Origin: Micromonospora chokoriensis | Lineage (GTDB): Bacteria; Actinomycetota; Actinomycetes; Mycobacteriales; Micromonosporaceae | Assembly (NCBI RefSeq): GCF_900091505.1 | Contig: NZ_LT607409.1 | Location: 4,960,001 to 5,024,000, forward strand | Length of the DNA: 64,000 bases | Direction: 5' to 3' | Shown: positions 18,068 to 26,879 of the stretch, one piece after another | Layout: the number at the start of each line of letters is the position of its first letter | Position numbering within the stretch: the stretch's first letter is position 1 | Position numbers and translations under genes: made by a program | Notes under the pieces: model-generated | Told to the model about the DNA's origin: nothing | What the model saw: the letters and a program-made list of their open reading frames with translations, nothing else | Database searches by the model: none

Positions 18068-18100
18068 GGCCCCCGACCCTGGGACCTGGGGTCGGGGGCC
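18068..18100. terminator. Hairpin terminator between convergent genes
   Basis: A 12 bp perfect stem, ggcccccgaccc (18068-18079) and gggtcgggggcc (18089-18100), with a 9-base loop, lies between the convergent STAS gene (ends 18040) and the gene ending at 18111. There is no long T-run, as usual in high-G+C actinobacteria. Confidence 0.8.
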
Positions 18101-18110
18101 GGAGGAATGT

Positions 18111-18425
18111 CTAGGGCGCCGTCATCGGCTGGAGCCGGGGGCCGTTCTGACGCAGTTCGCCGGTCGGAGGCGGTTCGACGTCCTCGGGCTCTCCCGAGTC
18201 GGGCGTCTGGTACAGATAGCGGACGAACTGCCCACCCGCCTCGTTGTCGTCCGCGCCGGGCCACTGACCGATGCAGTCCATGCCCACCACCTCACGGCCG
18301 GTCCCGTCGGCCTCCTCCAGCAGCGCCCACAGGCTCACCGGGTAACACCTGGTGGCCTCGGGCGTGACCTGCCAGCGCGCGTACCAGCCGGGTCGGGCGG
18401 GGACGATCTCGACGATCTGCTTCAT
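18111..18425 (-). CDS. Hypothetical protein (104 aa)
   Basis: Begins MKQIVEIVPARPGWYARWQV and ends with a Pro/Glu-rich tail (GEPEDVEPPPTGELRQNG). The middle contains PVSLWALLEEADGTGREVVGMDC, a compact alpha/beta pattern, without membrane segments or a recognised domain. ATG 18425 follows a GGAAGGTCG ribosome site on the minus strand. Convergent with the STAS gene and terminated by the same hairpin. The mixed charged and aromatic N-terminus suggests a real, soluble protein. No function can be assigned. Confidence 0.75.
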   Translation of the reverse strand: MKQIVEIVPARPGWYARWQVTPEATRCYPVSLWALLEEADGTGREVVGMDCIGQWPGADDNEAGGQFVRYLYQTPDSGEPEDVEPPPTGELRQNGPRLQPMTAP

Positions 18426-18626
18426 GACGACCTTCCTTCCGCGTACCTCGGAAGAACGTTGGTCCTGAGGTGATCGTGCGGGCCGTGCGGGTGAGCACCC
18501 CTCACCCCCGCCGGATGAAGCGTCGACGAGGGCCCGCCCGACCCGGCCGGCAGTCCCCGTTTCCTTCTCATCGACGGCGGGAAGGCGACCGGCGCAGGCC
18601 ACGATCCCCAGCGGAAGGGGTGCACG

Positions 18627-19604
18627 ATGCGCAAGCAGATGGAAGGCGACAACCAGAGGCGTCGGGCGTTGGCCCGGCAGGCCCGCGAACAGAGCCGCCG
18701 GCCCAGCGAGATCGGCGCCAGCCTGAGCGCCTCCAAGCAGCTCACGAGCCTCGATGCGGGTAAGCGAGCCGGCCCACCGCCGGCCGGACCCCACAAACCG
18801 GACAGCACGCGTGGCGGCCCGGCCCCGCCGCAACTCGGCAGCGCCGACAATCCACGGCCGCGGCCGTCCCCGCCGAGCGGCGCGGCCGGCGTGAGCACGA
18901 TGGGCTACCACGACCTGGTCGACGAGGTCCGACGTCGGGCCGGGGTCGACTTCAAGACCGCCAAGGTGGGTACGGAGGCGACAGTCCTCGTCCTCGCCTT
19001 CGCCCTGGAGACCGCCGAGCGGCAGCGCCTGCTCGCGGCGGTGCCGTCGTCGCTGCACGACGTGCTGCCCGTCGACGGCATCGAACGGCACCAGGACCTG
19101 CCCGGCTTCCTGGCCGAGGTCGGCCGGATCAGCGGCAACACCCCGGAGCAGGCCCGATACCAGGCGGAGGCCACGATGGCCGCCCTCGCCGAGCAGGACG
19201 GCGGCCTGGTCGAGTCGTTGCACGTACCCGACGGGTTGCGCGACCTGCTCAATCCGCCGGAGGCCGGCGGCGGTCTGGTCGGCGCGTCCACCACCACACC
19301 CACCATGGACGCCGACGAGATCGACGCGGCGTTGGACGACCTGCCCTACTGGTCCGGCGACAGCGAGGGCCTCTACCGGGTCGTCGCGCTGCCGCCGGAC
19401 AACCTGGACCGGGTGCTGGCCCGCCTCGACCGGCTGCGCCAGGACACCGGTCGCGGCCCGAGCATCGGGCGTCCCGGCGACACCGCCGCGGTGTTGACCG
19501 TGCGGACCAGGCAGGCCAACGGTGTGACCGCGCTCGACGTGGACCTCGCCCACCAGATCGACGACGCGATCGACGAGGTGGGGGCCGGGATGGCCGGCGG
19601 CTGA
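18627..19604 (+). CDS. DUF2267 protein with C-terminal pterin-carbinolamine-dehydratase-like domain
   Basis: 325 residues. A basic, Pro-rich N-terminal ~90 residues is followed by a DUF2267 domain (YHDLVDEVRRRAGVDFKTAK ... LLAAVPSSLHDVLPVD) and then a C-terminal segment resembling 4a-hydroxytetrahydrobiopterin dehydratase (DADEIDAALDDLPYWSGDSE ... VLTVRTRQANGVTALDVDLAHQIDDAID). The catalytic HHP(D/E) motif of the dehydratase is missing: the corresponding region reads IGRPGDTAAVL, so the domain is probably structural or regulatory. ATG 18627 has GGAAGGGG nine bases upstream. A stand-alone DUF2267 protein is encoded at 28123. Confidence 0.85.
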   Translation: MRKQMEGDNQRRRALARQAREQSRRPSEIGASLSASKQLTSLDAGKRAGPPPAGPHKPDSTRGGPAPPQLGSADNPRPRPSPPSGAAGVSTMGYHDLVDEVRRRAGVDFKTAKVGTEATVLVLAFALETAERQRLLAAVPSSLHDVLPVDGIERHQDLPGFLAEVGRISGNTPEQARYQAEATMAALAEQDGGLVESLHVPDGLRDLLNPPEAGGGLVGASTTTPTMDADEIDAALDDLPYWSGDSEGLYRVVALPPDNLDRVLARLDRLRQDTGRGPSIGRPGDTAAVLTVRTRQANGVTALDVDLAHQIDDAIDEVGAGMAGG

Positions 19605-19719
19605 CCGGCCACCGTGACCCGGGCGGGCCGGCGGGCGGGGGCAGTCCCCGTCGCGCCGGTCCGTCGGCCGTGCCGGGCCGCCACCGGTGCGGACCGCCGG
19701 CTCGGTTAGCGTGCCGGTC

Positions 19720-20505
19720 ATGAACCGCGCCGCCGACCGGCTGGAACTGGTCGTCGACCCGGCCCGCCGGACCGGGCGGACACTGCTGTCCGCCGGCGTC
19801 GAACAGTCGTACGTGGACGTCGAGGACCCCCGACACCTGCACTTCGAGTACGTTCGACGGATCGCCTCCGCGATGCGGGTGGCCGCCCCGGCCGGTGCCC
19901 CGCTGCACGTGCTGCACCTGGGCGGCGGAGCGTTGACGCTGCCCCGCTGGCTGGCCGCGACCCGACCCGGCTCCCCGCAGCGGGTCGTCGAACGGGACCC
20001 GGCGGTGGTCGAGCTGGTCGCCCGGGAGCTGCCGCCGCTGCCGCCCGAGGTGCGGGTGGAGGTCGCCGACGCCCGGGACGCCCTCACCGCCACCCCGGCC
20101 GGCCGGTACGACGTGGTGGTGGCCGACATCTACCGGGCCGCCCAGATGCCCCGACACGTCCGCACCGTCGAGTTCGCCGCCGAGGTGGCCCGTGTCCTCC
20201 GCCCGGACGGGACGTACCTGGTCAACGTCACGGACCTGCCGCCGCTGGTCGCCACCCGCGCGCAGGTCGCGACGGTGCGGGCGGTCTTCGCCGACGTGTG
20301 CGTCGTCGGTGACCGGCGGATGCTGCGCGGCCGGCGGTACGGCAACCTGGTGCTGGCCGCGACGTCACGCCCCGGTGGCCTGCCGGTCGGCCGGCTGGCG
20401 GTGGCGGCCCTGCGCGACCCGGTGCCCGGTGGACTGCTGCACGCCGCCGCGCTCGACACGTTCGTGGCCGGCGCCCGTCCCGTCACCGACACCGACGACC
20501 ACTGA
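19720..20505 (+). CDS. Spermidine synthase-like (aminopropyltransferase-fold) protein
   Basis: 261 residues. The Rossmann methyltransferase-like fold is visible as HVLHLGGGALTLPRWLAATRP (motif I), then RVVERDPAVVELVARE and VEVADARDALTATPAGRYDVVVADIYR. These are the positions of the decarboxylated-SAM site in spermidine synthases. The polyamine-binding N-terminal beta domain is reduced to a short segment (SYVDVEDPRHLHFEYVRRIASAM), as in many actinobacterial fused or partial homologues, so true polyamine synthesis is doubtful. ATG 19720. It precedes the AI-2E exporter gene by 58 bp. Confidence 0.85.
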   Translation: MNRAADRLELVVDPARRTGRTLLSAGVEQSYVDVEDPRHLHFEYVRRIASAMRVAAPAGAPLHVLHLGGGALTLPRWLAATRPGSPQRVVERDPAVVELVARELPPLPPEVRVEVADARDALTATPAGRYDVVVADIYRAAQMPRHVRTVEFAAEVARVLRPDGTYLVNVTDLPPLVATRAQVATVRAVFADVCVVGDRRMLRGRRYGNLVLAATSRPGGLPVGRLAVAALRDPVPGGLLHAAALDTFVAGARPVTDTDDH

Positions 20506-20563
20506 GCACCATCACGTCCGCAATGCCGGGTTTCCGACGACCCGCGCGGGGAAGGCGCGGCGG

Positions 20564-21658
20564 ATGAGCAACGCCGACGATCGGGCGACCGCCCGCCGGA
20601 CCCTGATCGTGATCGGTCTGGTGCTGGCGAGCGCGTTCACGCTGGCGTTCGTGTACGCGACCCGCCGGGTGCTGACCTGGGCCGTGGTCGCCGCGTTCTT
20701 CGCCGTGGCGCTCAAGCCCCTCGTCGACCGGCTGCAACACCGCCTCGTCCGGCGCCGCTCAGTGGCCACGCTGCTGGTGTTCCTCGCCGCGTTCGCGCTG
20801 CTGGCGATCCTGGGCGCGCTCATCGTGGTGCCGTTGTTCGACGAGGTGGGGCGGTTCGCCGACCGGGCGCCCGGACTGTTGCACGACGCCCGCGCCGGCC
20901 AGGGCCCGCTGGGGCGCCTGCTGGAACGCACCGGGGCGCGACGCTACGTCGAGGCGCACTCCGACCAACTGCGCGACCTCGGAACCCGGCTGCGCCAACC
21001 CGCTGTGGGTGTGCTGCGGGGCGTGGTCGAGACGGTCGCCGGGCTGGTCACAGTCATCGTGCTGGCGTACCTCATGGTGTTGGAGGCCCCGCGGATCACC
21101 CGCGGCGTGCTCGCGGCGGCCGGGGACGGTCGGGGCGAGCGCCTGCGCCGGGTCGGCCGGGAGGTGTCGCGGACCGTCACCGGCTACCTCACCGGCAACC
21201 TGCTGATCAGCGTGATCTGCGGGCTGTCGACCTACCTGGTGCTGGTCCTCACCGGGGTGCCGTTCGCGGCCGTGATCGCCCTACTGGTGGCGGTGGCCGA
21301 CCTGATACCGCTGGTCGGTGCGACGCTCGGCGCGGTGATCGCGGCCGGGGCAGGGTTCCTGCACTCCCCCACCGCCGGGGTGGTGGTGCTGGTCTTCTTC
21401 GTGGTCTACCAGCAGGTGGAGAACCACCTGCTGCAACCGTTCATCCTGTCCCGGGCGGTGCGGCTCAACCCGCTGACCGTGCTGGTCAGTGTGCTGCTCG
21501 CGGCGGAACTGGCCGGTCTGCTCGGCGCGCTGCTGGCCATCCCCGCCGCCGGCATCGTCCAGACCCTGCTGCGGGAGTACGGGCCGCGCCGGCCCCGCCC
21601 CGATCCCGCCCCGCCGGGCGGTGCCCGGTCAGCGGGCCCGGCTCGCGACCTCCGGTGA
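20564..21658 (+). CDS. AI-2E family transporter
   Basis: 364 residues with about seven to eight membrane helices: two close helices at ~14-60, one at ~65-90, a soluble region of ~70 residues (RFADRAPGLLHDARAGQGPL), then TM helices with the PFAAVIALLVAVADLIPLVGATLGA signature of the family and a VVYQQVENHLLQPFILSRAV segment. Family members are bidirectional or export carriers for quorum-signal-like or Na+/H+ substrates; the substrate here is not known. The basic C-terminal tail is Arg/Pro-rich. The last 30 bases overlap the convergent NADH dehydrogenase gene. ATG 20564 follows GGGGAAGG. Confidence 0.9.
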   Translation: MSNADDRATARRTLIVIGLVLASAFTLAFVYATRRVLTWAVVAAFFAVALKPLVDRLQHRLVRRRSVATLLVFLAAFALLAILGALIVVPLFDEVGRFADRAPGLLHDARAGQGPLGRLLERTGARRYVEAHSDQLRDLGTRLRQPAVGVLRGVVETVAGLVTVIVLAYLMVLEAPRITRGVLAAAGDGRGERLRRVGREVSRTVTGYLTGNLLISVICGLSTYLVLVLTGVPFAAVIALLVAVADLIPLVGATLGAVIAAGAGFLHSPTAGVVVLVFFVVYQQVENHLLQPFILSRAVRLNPLTVLVSVLLAAELAGLLGALLAIPAAGIVQTLLREYGPRRPRPDPAPPGGARSAGPARDLR

Positions 21659-22930
21659 GGTGCTCTCCAACGGCACCGCGTTGGCCGGCACCAACCCCAG
21701 CTGCACCGCCGACCGGGTCAGCGCGGCGTCCAGGGCCCAGTCGGCGCTCACCCGCGTGCGGTTCCCCGGCATCGCCATCAGGTGGTACGCCCGGGTGACC
21801 ACCTTCGCCGGCAGCCCACCCAGGTTGACGTGCAACGGGTTCGCCGCCGCGTCCTTGCCGCCGAGGTCGACCACCCAGCCCAGGTCGTGGTGCTTGTACG
21901 GCTTGCGCCGGCCGAACCCGTACGACGCGGCGATGTTGTGCGCCGCGCGCTTGCCCTGCCGCTGCGCGTGCTGCGCCGTCATCCCGCACACCTTGCCCGG
22001 ATTGAGCAGGTCGGGCACCGCGGCGGCGTCACCGATGGCGTACACCTCCGGGTAACCGGGCACGGTGAGGAACTCGTCGGTCACCAACCGGCCCCGGTCG
22101 GTGCGCAACCCCAGCTCGTTGACGAACGGGTCGGGGCGCACCCCCACACACCACACGAGCGTGCAGGTCGGCACGTACTCACCGTCGGTCAGCTTCACCC
22201 CGTCGCAGGTGGCCTCGGCCACCGACGTGCCCATCCGGACGTCCACCCCCCGCCGGTCGAGCACCTTGTGCGAGGTGTCCGACATCCGCTTGTCCAGCTC
22301 CGGCAGCACCCGGGACGCGACGTCGAGCAGCATCCAGCGCGGGCGGACGGTGAGCCGGGGCCGCTGGGCGTGCAACGCGTCGGTGAACAACTGCCCGTGC
22401 GCGGCGACCTCGGTGCCGGTGTAACCCGCCCCGACCACCACGAACGTGGCCCGTGCCTGCTGCTCGGCCGGGTCCTCGGCCTGCTCGGCCAACTCGATCT
22501 GCCGGACGATGTGGTCGTGCAGGTAGACGGCCTCGGGCAGGCCACGGAAGCCGTGTGCGTATTCGGTCACGCCGGGGATGGGCAGCAACTTGTTGACACT
22601 GCCCACGGCGAGCACCAACCGGTCGTACGCCAGCCGGTTCTTGTCGCCCTCCGCCTGGGTGAAACCGACCCAGCGGTTCTGCAGGTCGACGTGGTCCGCC
22701 TCGCCGATCACCACCCGGACGTTCTTGAGCGTCCCGGTCAACGGCACGGCGATCCGCTTGGGCTCGACCACCCCGGCGGCCACCTCGGGCAGCAACGGCA
22801 GGTAGAGGAAGTAGTCGGTGGAGTTCAGCACCACGATCTCGGCCCGGTCCCGGGCGATCCGGCTCAACGTCTTCGCCGCGTGGTAACCGGCGAACCCGGC
22901 CCCCACGATCACCACACGAGGTTTCGTCAT
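21629..22930 (-). CDS. ndh: Type II NADH dehydrogenase (NDH-2)
   Basis: 433 residues. Two dinucleotide-binding motifs are clear: VVIVGAGFAGYHAAKTL (FAD) at the N-terminus and FVVVGAGYTGTEVAAHGQLF (NADH) near residue 165, then VYAIGDAAAVPD and a C-terminal GMTAQHAQRQGKRAAHNI region. It passes electrons from NADH to menaquinone without pumping protons, at the cytoplasmic face of the membrane. The open frame extends to 23047, but ATG 22930 begins exactly at MTKPRVVIVGAG. Its 3' end overlaps that of the AI-2E gene. The gene stands alone on this strand, with the GNAT gene upstream. Confidence 0.92.
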   Translation of the reverse strand: MTKPRVVIVGAGFAGYHAAKTLSRIARDRAEIVVLNSTDYFLYLPLLPEVAAGVVEPKRIAVPLTGTLKNVRVVIGEADHVDLQNRWVGFTQAEGDKNRLAYDRLVLAVGSVNKLLPIPGVTEYAHGFRGLPEAVYLHDHIVRQIELAEQAEDPAEQQARATFVVVGAGYTGTEVAAHGQLFTDALHAQRPRLTVRPRWMLLDVASRVLPELDKRMSDTSHKVLDRRGVDVRMGTSVAEATCDGVKLTDGEYVPTCTLVWCVGVRPDPFVNELGLRTDRGRLVTDEFLTVPGYPEVYAIGDAAAVPDLLNPGKVCGMTAQHAQRQGKRAAHNIAASYGFGRRKPYKHHDLGWVVDLGGKDAAANPLHVNLGGLPAKVVTRAYHLMAMPGNRTRVSADWALDAALTRSAVQLGLVPANAVPLESTSPEVASRAR

Positions 22931-23009
22931 TGCGGGCCGTTTCCCGTCGAAGCCCGGGACAAACGTCCAGGCCGCGCCGCCGTGGCTCGGCGGGTGGGGC
23001 AGGCGGCAG

Positions 23010-23537
23010 TCACGCGGCGGTTTGCGCGGTGATCGCCCACCGTTCATGGTCGCGCCAGGCGCCGTCGATGAACAGGTAGTCCGGGGAGAAGCCCTCCAAC
23101 CGGAAACCGAGCTTGCGGGCCACCCGCCGCGACGGCTCGTTGCCCGGCTGGATGTTCGCCTCCAGGCGGTGCAACCCGACAGTGGTGAACGCGTGGTCGA
23201 TCACCAGGGAGACGCCCGCCGAGGCGTGGCCGGTCCCGCTGAACGGCAGGAACGCCGCGTACCCCAGGAACCCGCCGCGCAGCGCGCCCAGCACGATGCC
23301 GCTGATGTTCACGTAGCCGGCGATCGCACCACTGGCCCGGTCACAGATCAGGTAGCCCGCGCTGTCGCGGCGGCGGATCCGGCGAAGGTAGAGGTCGTAC
23401 TCCTCGGGGGTGCCCGGCGCGGCCAACCACGGGTGGTGCAGGTCCCGGCTGCGCCGCACGGCGGCGACGAACTCGTCGACGTCGGCGGGCCGGGGCCGGC
23501 GGATCGCGGCGGGACCGCCGGTACGCAGGTATCTCAC
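23010..23537 (-). CDS. GNAT-family N-acetyltransferase (RimJ/RimL type)
   Basis: 175 residues. The sequence has IRRPRPADVDEFVAAVRRSR, then YLICDRASGAIAGYVNIS, SAGVSLVIDHAFTTVGLHRLEANIQPGNEPSRRVARKLGFRLEGFSPDYLFIDG and a final HERWAITAQTAA. The QPGN.PS..V..KLGFR.EG block is the acetyl-CoA-binding signature of ribosomal-protein or small-molecule RimJ/L-like acetyltransferases. GTG 23537 is taken as the start. Substrate unknown. It lies 80 bp upstream of the NADH dehydrogenase gene and may share its promoter. Confidence 0.9.
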   Translation of the reverse strand: MRYLRTGGPAAIRRPRPADVDEFVAAVRRSRDLHHPWLAAPGTPEEYDLYLRRIRRRDSAGYLICDRASGAIAGYVNISGIVLGALRGGFLGYAAFLPFSGTGHASAGVSLVIDHAFTTVGLHRLEANIQPGNEPSRRVARKLGFRLEGFSPDYLFIDGAWRDHERWAITAQTAA

Positions 23538-23673
23538 GGCCGATCACTCTGACCGACCGGGGCGGTCGTTGTCCAACCGACGCGGGGTTGCCCTTCGAGA
23601 AAGCCCAGGACGGGGCGGGTCACCCGAGTAAACCGCCGAGCCCGTCGTCGACAGTGAGTGCGACGATCAACCG

Positions 23674-24318
23674 ATGGACGACGATCTCACTGTTGCCCTG
23701 GCACGCGTGCGCGACGTGTTCGCCCGCTACCCGCGCCGGGCCGTGCTCGACGGCTGCCCGCACTGCACGGGCGACGTGCTGGTCGACGAGCACGACCTGT
23801 TCTCACTGACCATCAGGCTCGGCAACACGGTCGGCAGCCGCGACGACGTGAAGAGCCTACTCCCGGTGTTTCTTGAGTCGCTGGTCGTGTCCGAAGGCCT
23901 GTACCCCGGCGTCGTCCTGGGCAAGCTCCCCCGCGAGGGGTGGCGCACCTGGCCGCGGGACGAGCAGGAGGCCGTCGACGCGTACCTCGACGCGGTGTGG
24001 CGGTCGCTGCTCGCCCACCACCCGTCGCGACTGGGTGCCTTCGAGGACGTGGCGACGTTCCTCGACGCGGCCGGCTCGGCCGGCGAGCGCGTCGAACGAT
24101 TCCTCGATGTCTGGGACTCCACGCCCACCTCGTCGGCAGATCGTCACCTCGCCGAGATGGTCGGCAGGCTCGACTTCGGGAAAAGGAAGCCGAGCCTCCT
24201 GGGTGACTGGTTACGCCGAGAGGCGGTACGCGACCGCCTGCACCGCGCGTTCGAACGGGACCACGACTCGGCCTGGGCCGACGACCTCGCCCGGGCCTAC
24301 GACCTCCTCCGCCGCTGA
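23674..24318 (+). CDS. Hypothetical protein with CPHC motif (214 aa)
   Basis: Begins MDDDLTVALARVRDVFARYP and contains GCPHCTGDVLVDEHDLF, a CxxC pair that could bind a metal. The rest is helical with WPRDEQEAVDAYLDAVWRSLL and RFLDVWDS. No known domain is recognised, though the pattern (a CPHC element near residue 28, then alpha-helical repeats) resembles proteins found in polymorphic toxin or immunity contexts; this is only suggestive. Start ATG 23674. It is convergent with the membrane gene that follows (28 bp apart). Its codon use looks normal for the genome. Confidence 0.75.
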   Translation: MDDDLTVALARVRDVFARYPRRAVLDGCPHCTGDVLVDEHDLFSLTIRLGNTVGSRDDVKSLLPVFLESLVVSEGLYPGVVLGKLPREGWRTWPRDEQEAVDAYLDAVWRSLLAHHPSRLGAFEDVATFLDAAGSAGERVERFLDVWDSTPTSSADRHLAEMVGRLDFGKRKPSLLGDWLRREAVRDRLHRAFERDHDSAWADDLARAYDLLRR

Positions 24319-24346
24319 ATAACGTCAGCCGGTGCCGCTGAGCACG

Positions 24347-25006
24347 TCAATCCTGGCGGTCGTCGGCGGACAGCACCGGGCCGGGTTGCTTGCTGAGCGC
24401 TTCTCGCCTGCTCAGATGGCCCATCGCCAGGGCGCAGAAGATCAAGAGGGTGTTGACACCGATCATGGGAAGCCGCTCCGGAAGGCTGCTCACCGGGATG
24501 GTGCCATGAGTCTGGGAATAGGCAACGACCGTGGAATGCAGCGCTATCGCGACCAGGGCCGGGGCCACGGAGATCATCGCGAGCCACCGGAGAGGTCTGT
24601 CGAGGGCCAACCAGGTCGCGGACAGGCGTCCGATCTGAAAGATGATGATCAGAATTATCGGCAGCGCCACTGTCGTGTGCAGACGCACGGCCAGGGCGAC
24701 AGCGTGATCAGGAGATTCACCGGGCGGAATCAACGGCACGAACCCAGCGACAAACCCACCAACCACGGCGTTGACGAACCACGTCAGGGCGGCGAGCGCC
24801 AGCACCCGACGTGCCAGCTTGGCACGAGGCACCGCCTCCAGTGGTTCCGGTGGCGGCCGGTTGTCTCTTCGCGCCACGCGCCAGAGCAGCACCACGGCGA
24901 CGAACGCCGCCGCCGCGTTCGCCCAGTCATCTGCGCGGTTCTCCGCAATACCGATCTGACGCAGGGCGAGGTAGGTGGTCAGCAGGATCACCAGGGTCGC
25001 CCACAC
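24347..25006 (-). CDS. Multi-pass membrane protein, unknown function
   Basis: 219 residues with about six hydrophobic stretches: ATLVILLTTYLALRQIG, AAAAFVAVVLLWRVA, RRVLALAALTWFVNAVVGGFVAGFVPL, LPIILIIIFQIG, WLAMISVAPALVAIALHSTVVAY and LPMIGVNTLLIFCALAMGHL. No conserved family could be named. The stretch has more A/T-ending codons (att, ata, tta) than neighbouring genes, which may point to acquisition from elsewhere. GTG 25006 start. A basic tail of ~20 residues ends QPGPVLSADDRQD. Convergent with the CPHC gene. Confidence 0.78.
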   Translation of the reverse strand: MWATLVILLTTYLALRQIGIAENRADDWANAAAAFVAVVLLWRVARRDNRPPPEPLEAVPRAKLARRVLALAALTWFVNAVVGGFVAGFVPLIPPGESPDHAVALAVRLHTTVALPIILIIIFQIGRLSATWLALDRPLRWLAMISVAPALVAIALHSTVVAYSQTHGTIPVSSLPERLPMIGVNTLLIFCALAMGHLSRREALSKQPGPVLSADDRQD

Positions 25007-25114
25007 AACGGCAGTATCGTGTCGGTCGGTGAGCCCGACAAGACCTTCGACCGCCTACCGACACCTGGACGCCCCGAGACCGACGATCCCGGAGGGCGGC
25101 AGCCGACCCACTCG

Positions 25115-25408
25115 TCAGAGCGGGCCGGAGACCGGCTGCTGCATCGGCATGGGGACCTGGAGGAAGGTCGTGCCGCGCATGTCCAGCCAGGCACGGTCGG
25201 GCCCCCGGACCAGTCGCATCATCACCGCTTCGCAGGACGGGCAGCGCGCCACCAGCCCCGGGGCGTGCGAGTAGACGTGCAGGCTCGCCATCGAGCCGGT
25301 CATCCCGCAGTTCTCACAGCGGCCCATCGCGCTGCTGAGGTCCACTGTCAGCAGCTCGCGCATCGGGCCGTCGAGCATGTTGCCGTCCACGTACGACATC
25401 TCGGTCAT
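25115..25408 (-). CDS. DUF6510-like zinc-ribbon protein
   Basis: 97 residues. Two CxxC pairs, GRCENCGMTG and ARCPSCEAVM, form a likely zinc ribbon around residues 30-62; the N-terminus MTEMSYVDGNMLDGPMRELL is typical of DUF6510. It is the last gene of the three-gene group that begins with the molybdenum oxidoreductase at 26804 and lies 24 bp after the reductase gene. The association is recurrent in actinobacteria, and the protein may donate metal or act as an electron-transfer partner (inference). Confidence 0.85.
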   Translation of the reverse strand: MTEMSYVDGNMLDGPMRELLTVDLSSAMGRCENCGMTGSMASLHVYSHAPGLVARCPSCEAVMMRLVRGPDRAWLDMRGTTFLQVPMPMQQPVSGPL

Positions 25409-25432
25409 CGGATCTCCTCGACAGGGCGTGCG

Positions 25433-26212
25433 TCAGCCGGTGGGGCCGAAGCGTTCGGTCTTGACCCGCCGCGACGGATGCCCGAGCCCCACCATCAGGT
25501 CGGCGACGGTCTCCACGAACGCGGTCGGGCCGCACACGTAGGTGAGCGGTTGCAGGTCCGGCGGCCAACCGTGGGTGTTGACGTCGGCCAGCCCGATGCG
25601 GTGCGGCTCACCGCGCCAACCCTCGGGCGCCTCGCGGGTGTAGACGTACGCGACGTCCAGGCCGAAGTCGTCGCGGACCCGGCGGCGCAGCTCGTCGGCG
25701 TAGATCACGTCACCGGGGGTGCGCACCGAGTAGATCAGCCGGAACGCCGACTTGTTGCCGGCGGCGCGGCGGGCCCGGATCATCGCCATCAGCGGCACGA
25801 TCCCGGAGCCACCGGCGACGAGCTGCACCGGTGCGGTCTCCTCCGGCCGCCAGATAAACCACCCACCGAGCGGTCCGCGGACCTCCACCGGGTCGCCGTC
25901 GCCGAAGACATCGATGAGGTACGGGGACACTTCGCCGTCGTGCACGCGCTGGACGGTGACCTCGATGCGCGGGCCGCCCGGGCCGTCCACGACCGGCCCG
26001 GCGATCGAGTACGACCGGGCCGCCTGGTAGCCGTCCGCGGCGGTCAGGCGCAGGTCGACGTGCTGCCCGGGCAGGTGACCCGGCCAGTCCGGCACCTCCA
26101 GCACCAGGGTCTGTGCGGTGGGTGTCTCCACCCGGCGCTCCACCAGCCGACCGACCCGCCAGTGGTTGGCCGTCCGGGGTGGGCTGCTCGTCGCCACGGC
26201 GCGCTCAGTCAC
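25433..26212 (-). CDS. Ferredoxin/flavodoxin reductase-type oxidoreductase (FAD/NAD)
   Basis: 259 residues. The FAD-binding segment YQAARSYSIAGP (RxYS), the flavin-domain end SPYLIDVFGDGDPVEVRGPLGGWF, and the NAD(P)-binding LVAGGSGIVPLMAMIRAR plus C-terminal YVCGPTAFVETVADLMVGLG all match ferredoxin-NADP reductase-like flavoproteins. No iron-sulfur domain is attached. Its 5' end overlaps the molybdenum oxidoreductase gene by 8 bases, so it is most probably the reductase for that enzyme, or vice versa an electron acceptor in respiration. GTG or ATG at 26212 is close to the frame limit. Confidence 0.9.
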   Translation of the reverse strand: MTERAVATSSPPRTANHWRVGRLVERRVETPTAQTLVLEVPDWPGHLPGQHVDLRLTAADGYQAARSYSIAGPVVDGPGGPRIEVTVQRVHDGEVSPYLIDVFGDGDPVEVRGPLGGWFIWRPEETAPVQLVAGGSGIVPLMAMIRARRAAGNKSAFRLIYSVRTPGDVIYADELRRRVRDDFGLDVAYVYTREAPEGWRGEPHRIGLADVNTHGWPPDLQPLTYVCGPTAFVETVADLMVGLGHPSRRVKTERFGPTG

Positions 26213-26804
26213 CCTGGTACCGCTGTTCGCGCCACGGGTCGCCGTAGTCGTGGTAGCCGGCGGTCTCCCAGAACCCCGGCTCGTCCATCGTCTTGAGCCG
26301 GATGCCGCGCACCCACTTGGCGGACTTCCAGAAGTACAGGTGCGGCACCAGCAGACGCGCCGGGCCGCCGTGCTCGGCGGCGAGCGGGGCGCCGTCGAAG
26401 GTGTGCACCACCCAGGCCTGACCGCCGCGCAGGTCGTTCAGCGGCAGGTTGGTGCTGTAGCCGCCGTAGGAGTGCGCGAGCGCGAAGTGCGCTCCCGTGT
26501 CGACGTCGGCGAGCAGGGTGTCCAGGGAGACGCCCTGCCAGGTGGTGCCGAACTTGGACCAGCGGGTGACGCAGTGGATGTCCACCGTCGGCGTCTCCTG
26601 TGGCAGGGCCATCAGCTCCTGCCACGACCAGCGGTGTTCGCTGCCGTTCTCGGCGGAGATGACGAACTCCCAGGTGTCCAGGGAGACCCGGGGCGTCGGG
26701 CCCGCCGAGAGCACCGGAAAGTCCTCGGTCAGGTACTGACCGGGCGGCAGGGCCGGCTCCTGCGTGCGGGGCCGACCCTGAAAACCCGGTGACACGATTC
26801 CCAT
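26205..26804 (-). CDS. Sulfite-oxidase-like molybdopterin oxidoreductase (YedY/MsrP family)
   Basis: 199 residues, the cofactor domain alone. VDIHCVTRWSKFGTTWQGV contains the cysteine that ligates molybdenum, followed by FALAHSYGGYSTNLPLNDL and PARLLVPHLYFWKSAKWVRGI, typical of the SUOX fold. No Tat signal is seen, unlike periplasmic MsrP, so it is probably cytosolic. The immunoglobulin-like dimerisation domain of true sulfite oxidases is missing. It starts the operon with the flavin reductase and the DUF6510 protein. The reaction is unknown; sulfoxide or nitrogen-oxide substrates are possible. Confidence 0.9.
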   Translation of the reverse strand: MGIVSPGFQGRPRTQEPALPPGQYLTEDFPVLSAGPTPRVSLDTWEFVISAENGSEHRWSWQELMALPQETPTVDIHCVTRWSKFGTTWQGVSLDTLLADVDTGAHFALAHSYGGYSTNLPLNDLRGGQAWVVHTFDGAPLAAEHGGPARLLVPHLYFWKSAKWVRGIRLKTMDEPGFWETAGYHDYGDPWREQRYQGD

Positions 26805-26879
26805 TGCACAGTCGTACCACCCGCGCCGGTGGGGGCGGGACGTTTCCCGCGTACCCCCTCGTGGCCCGGCGCGGCGCGG

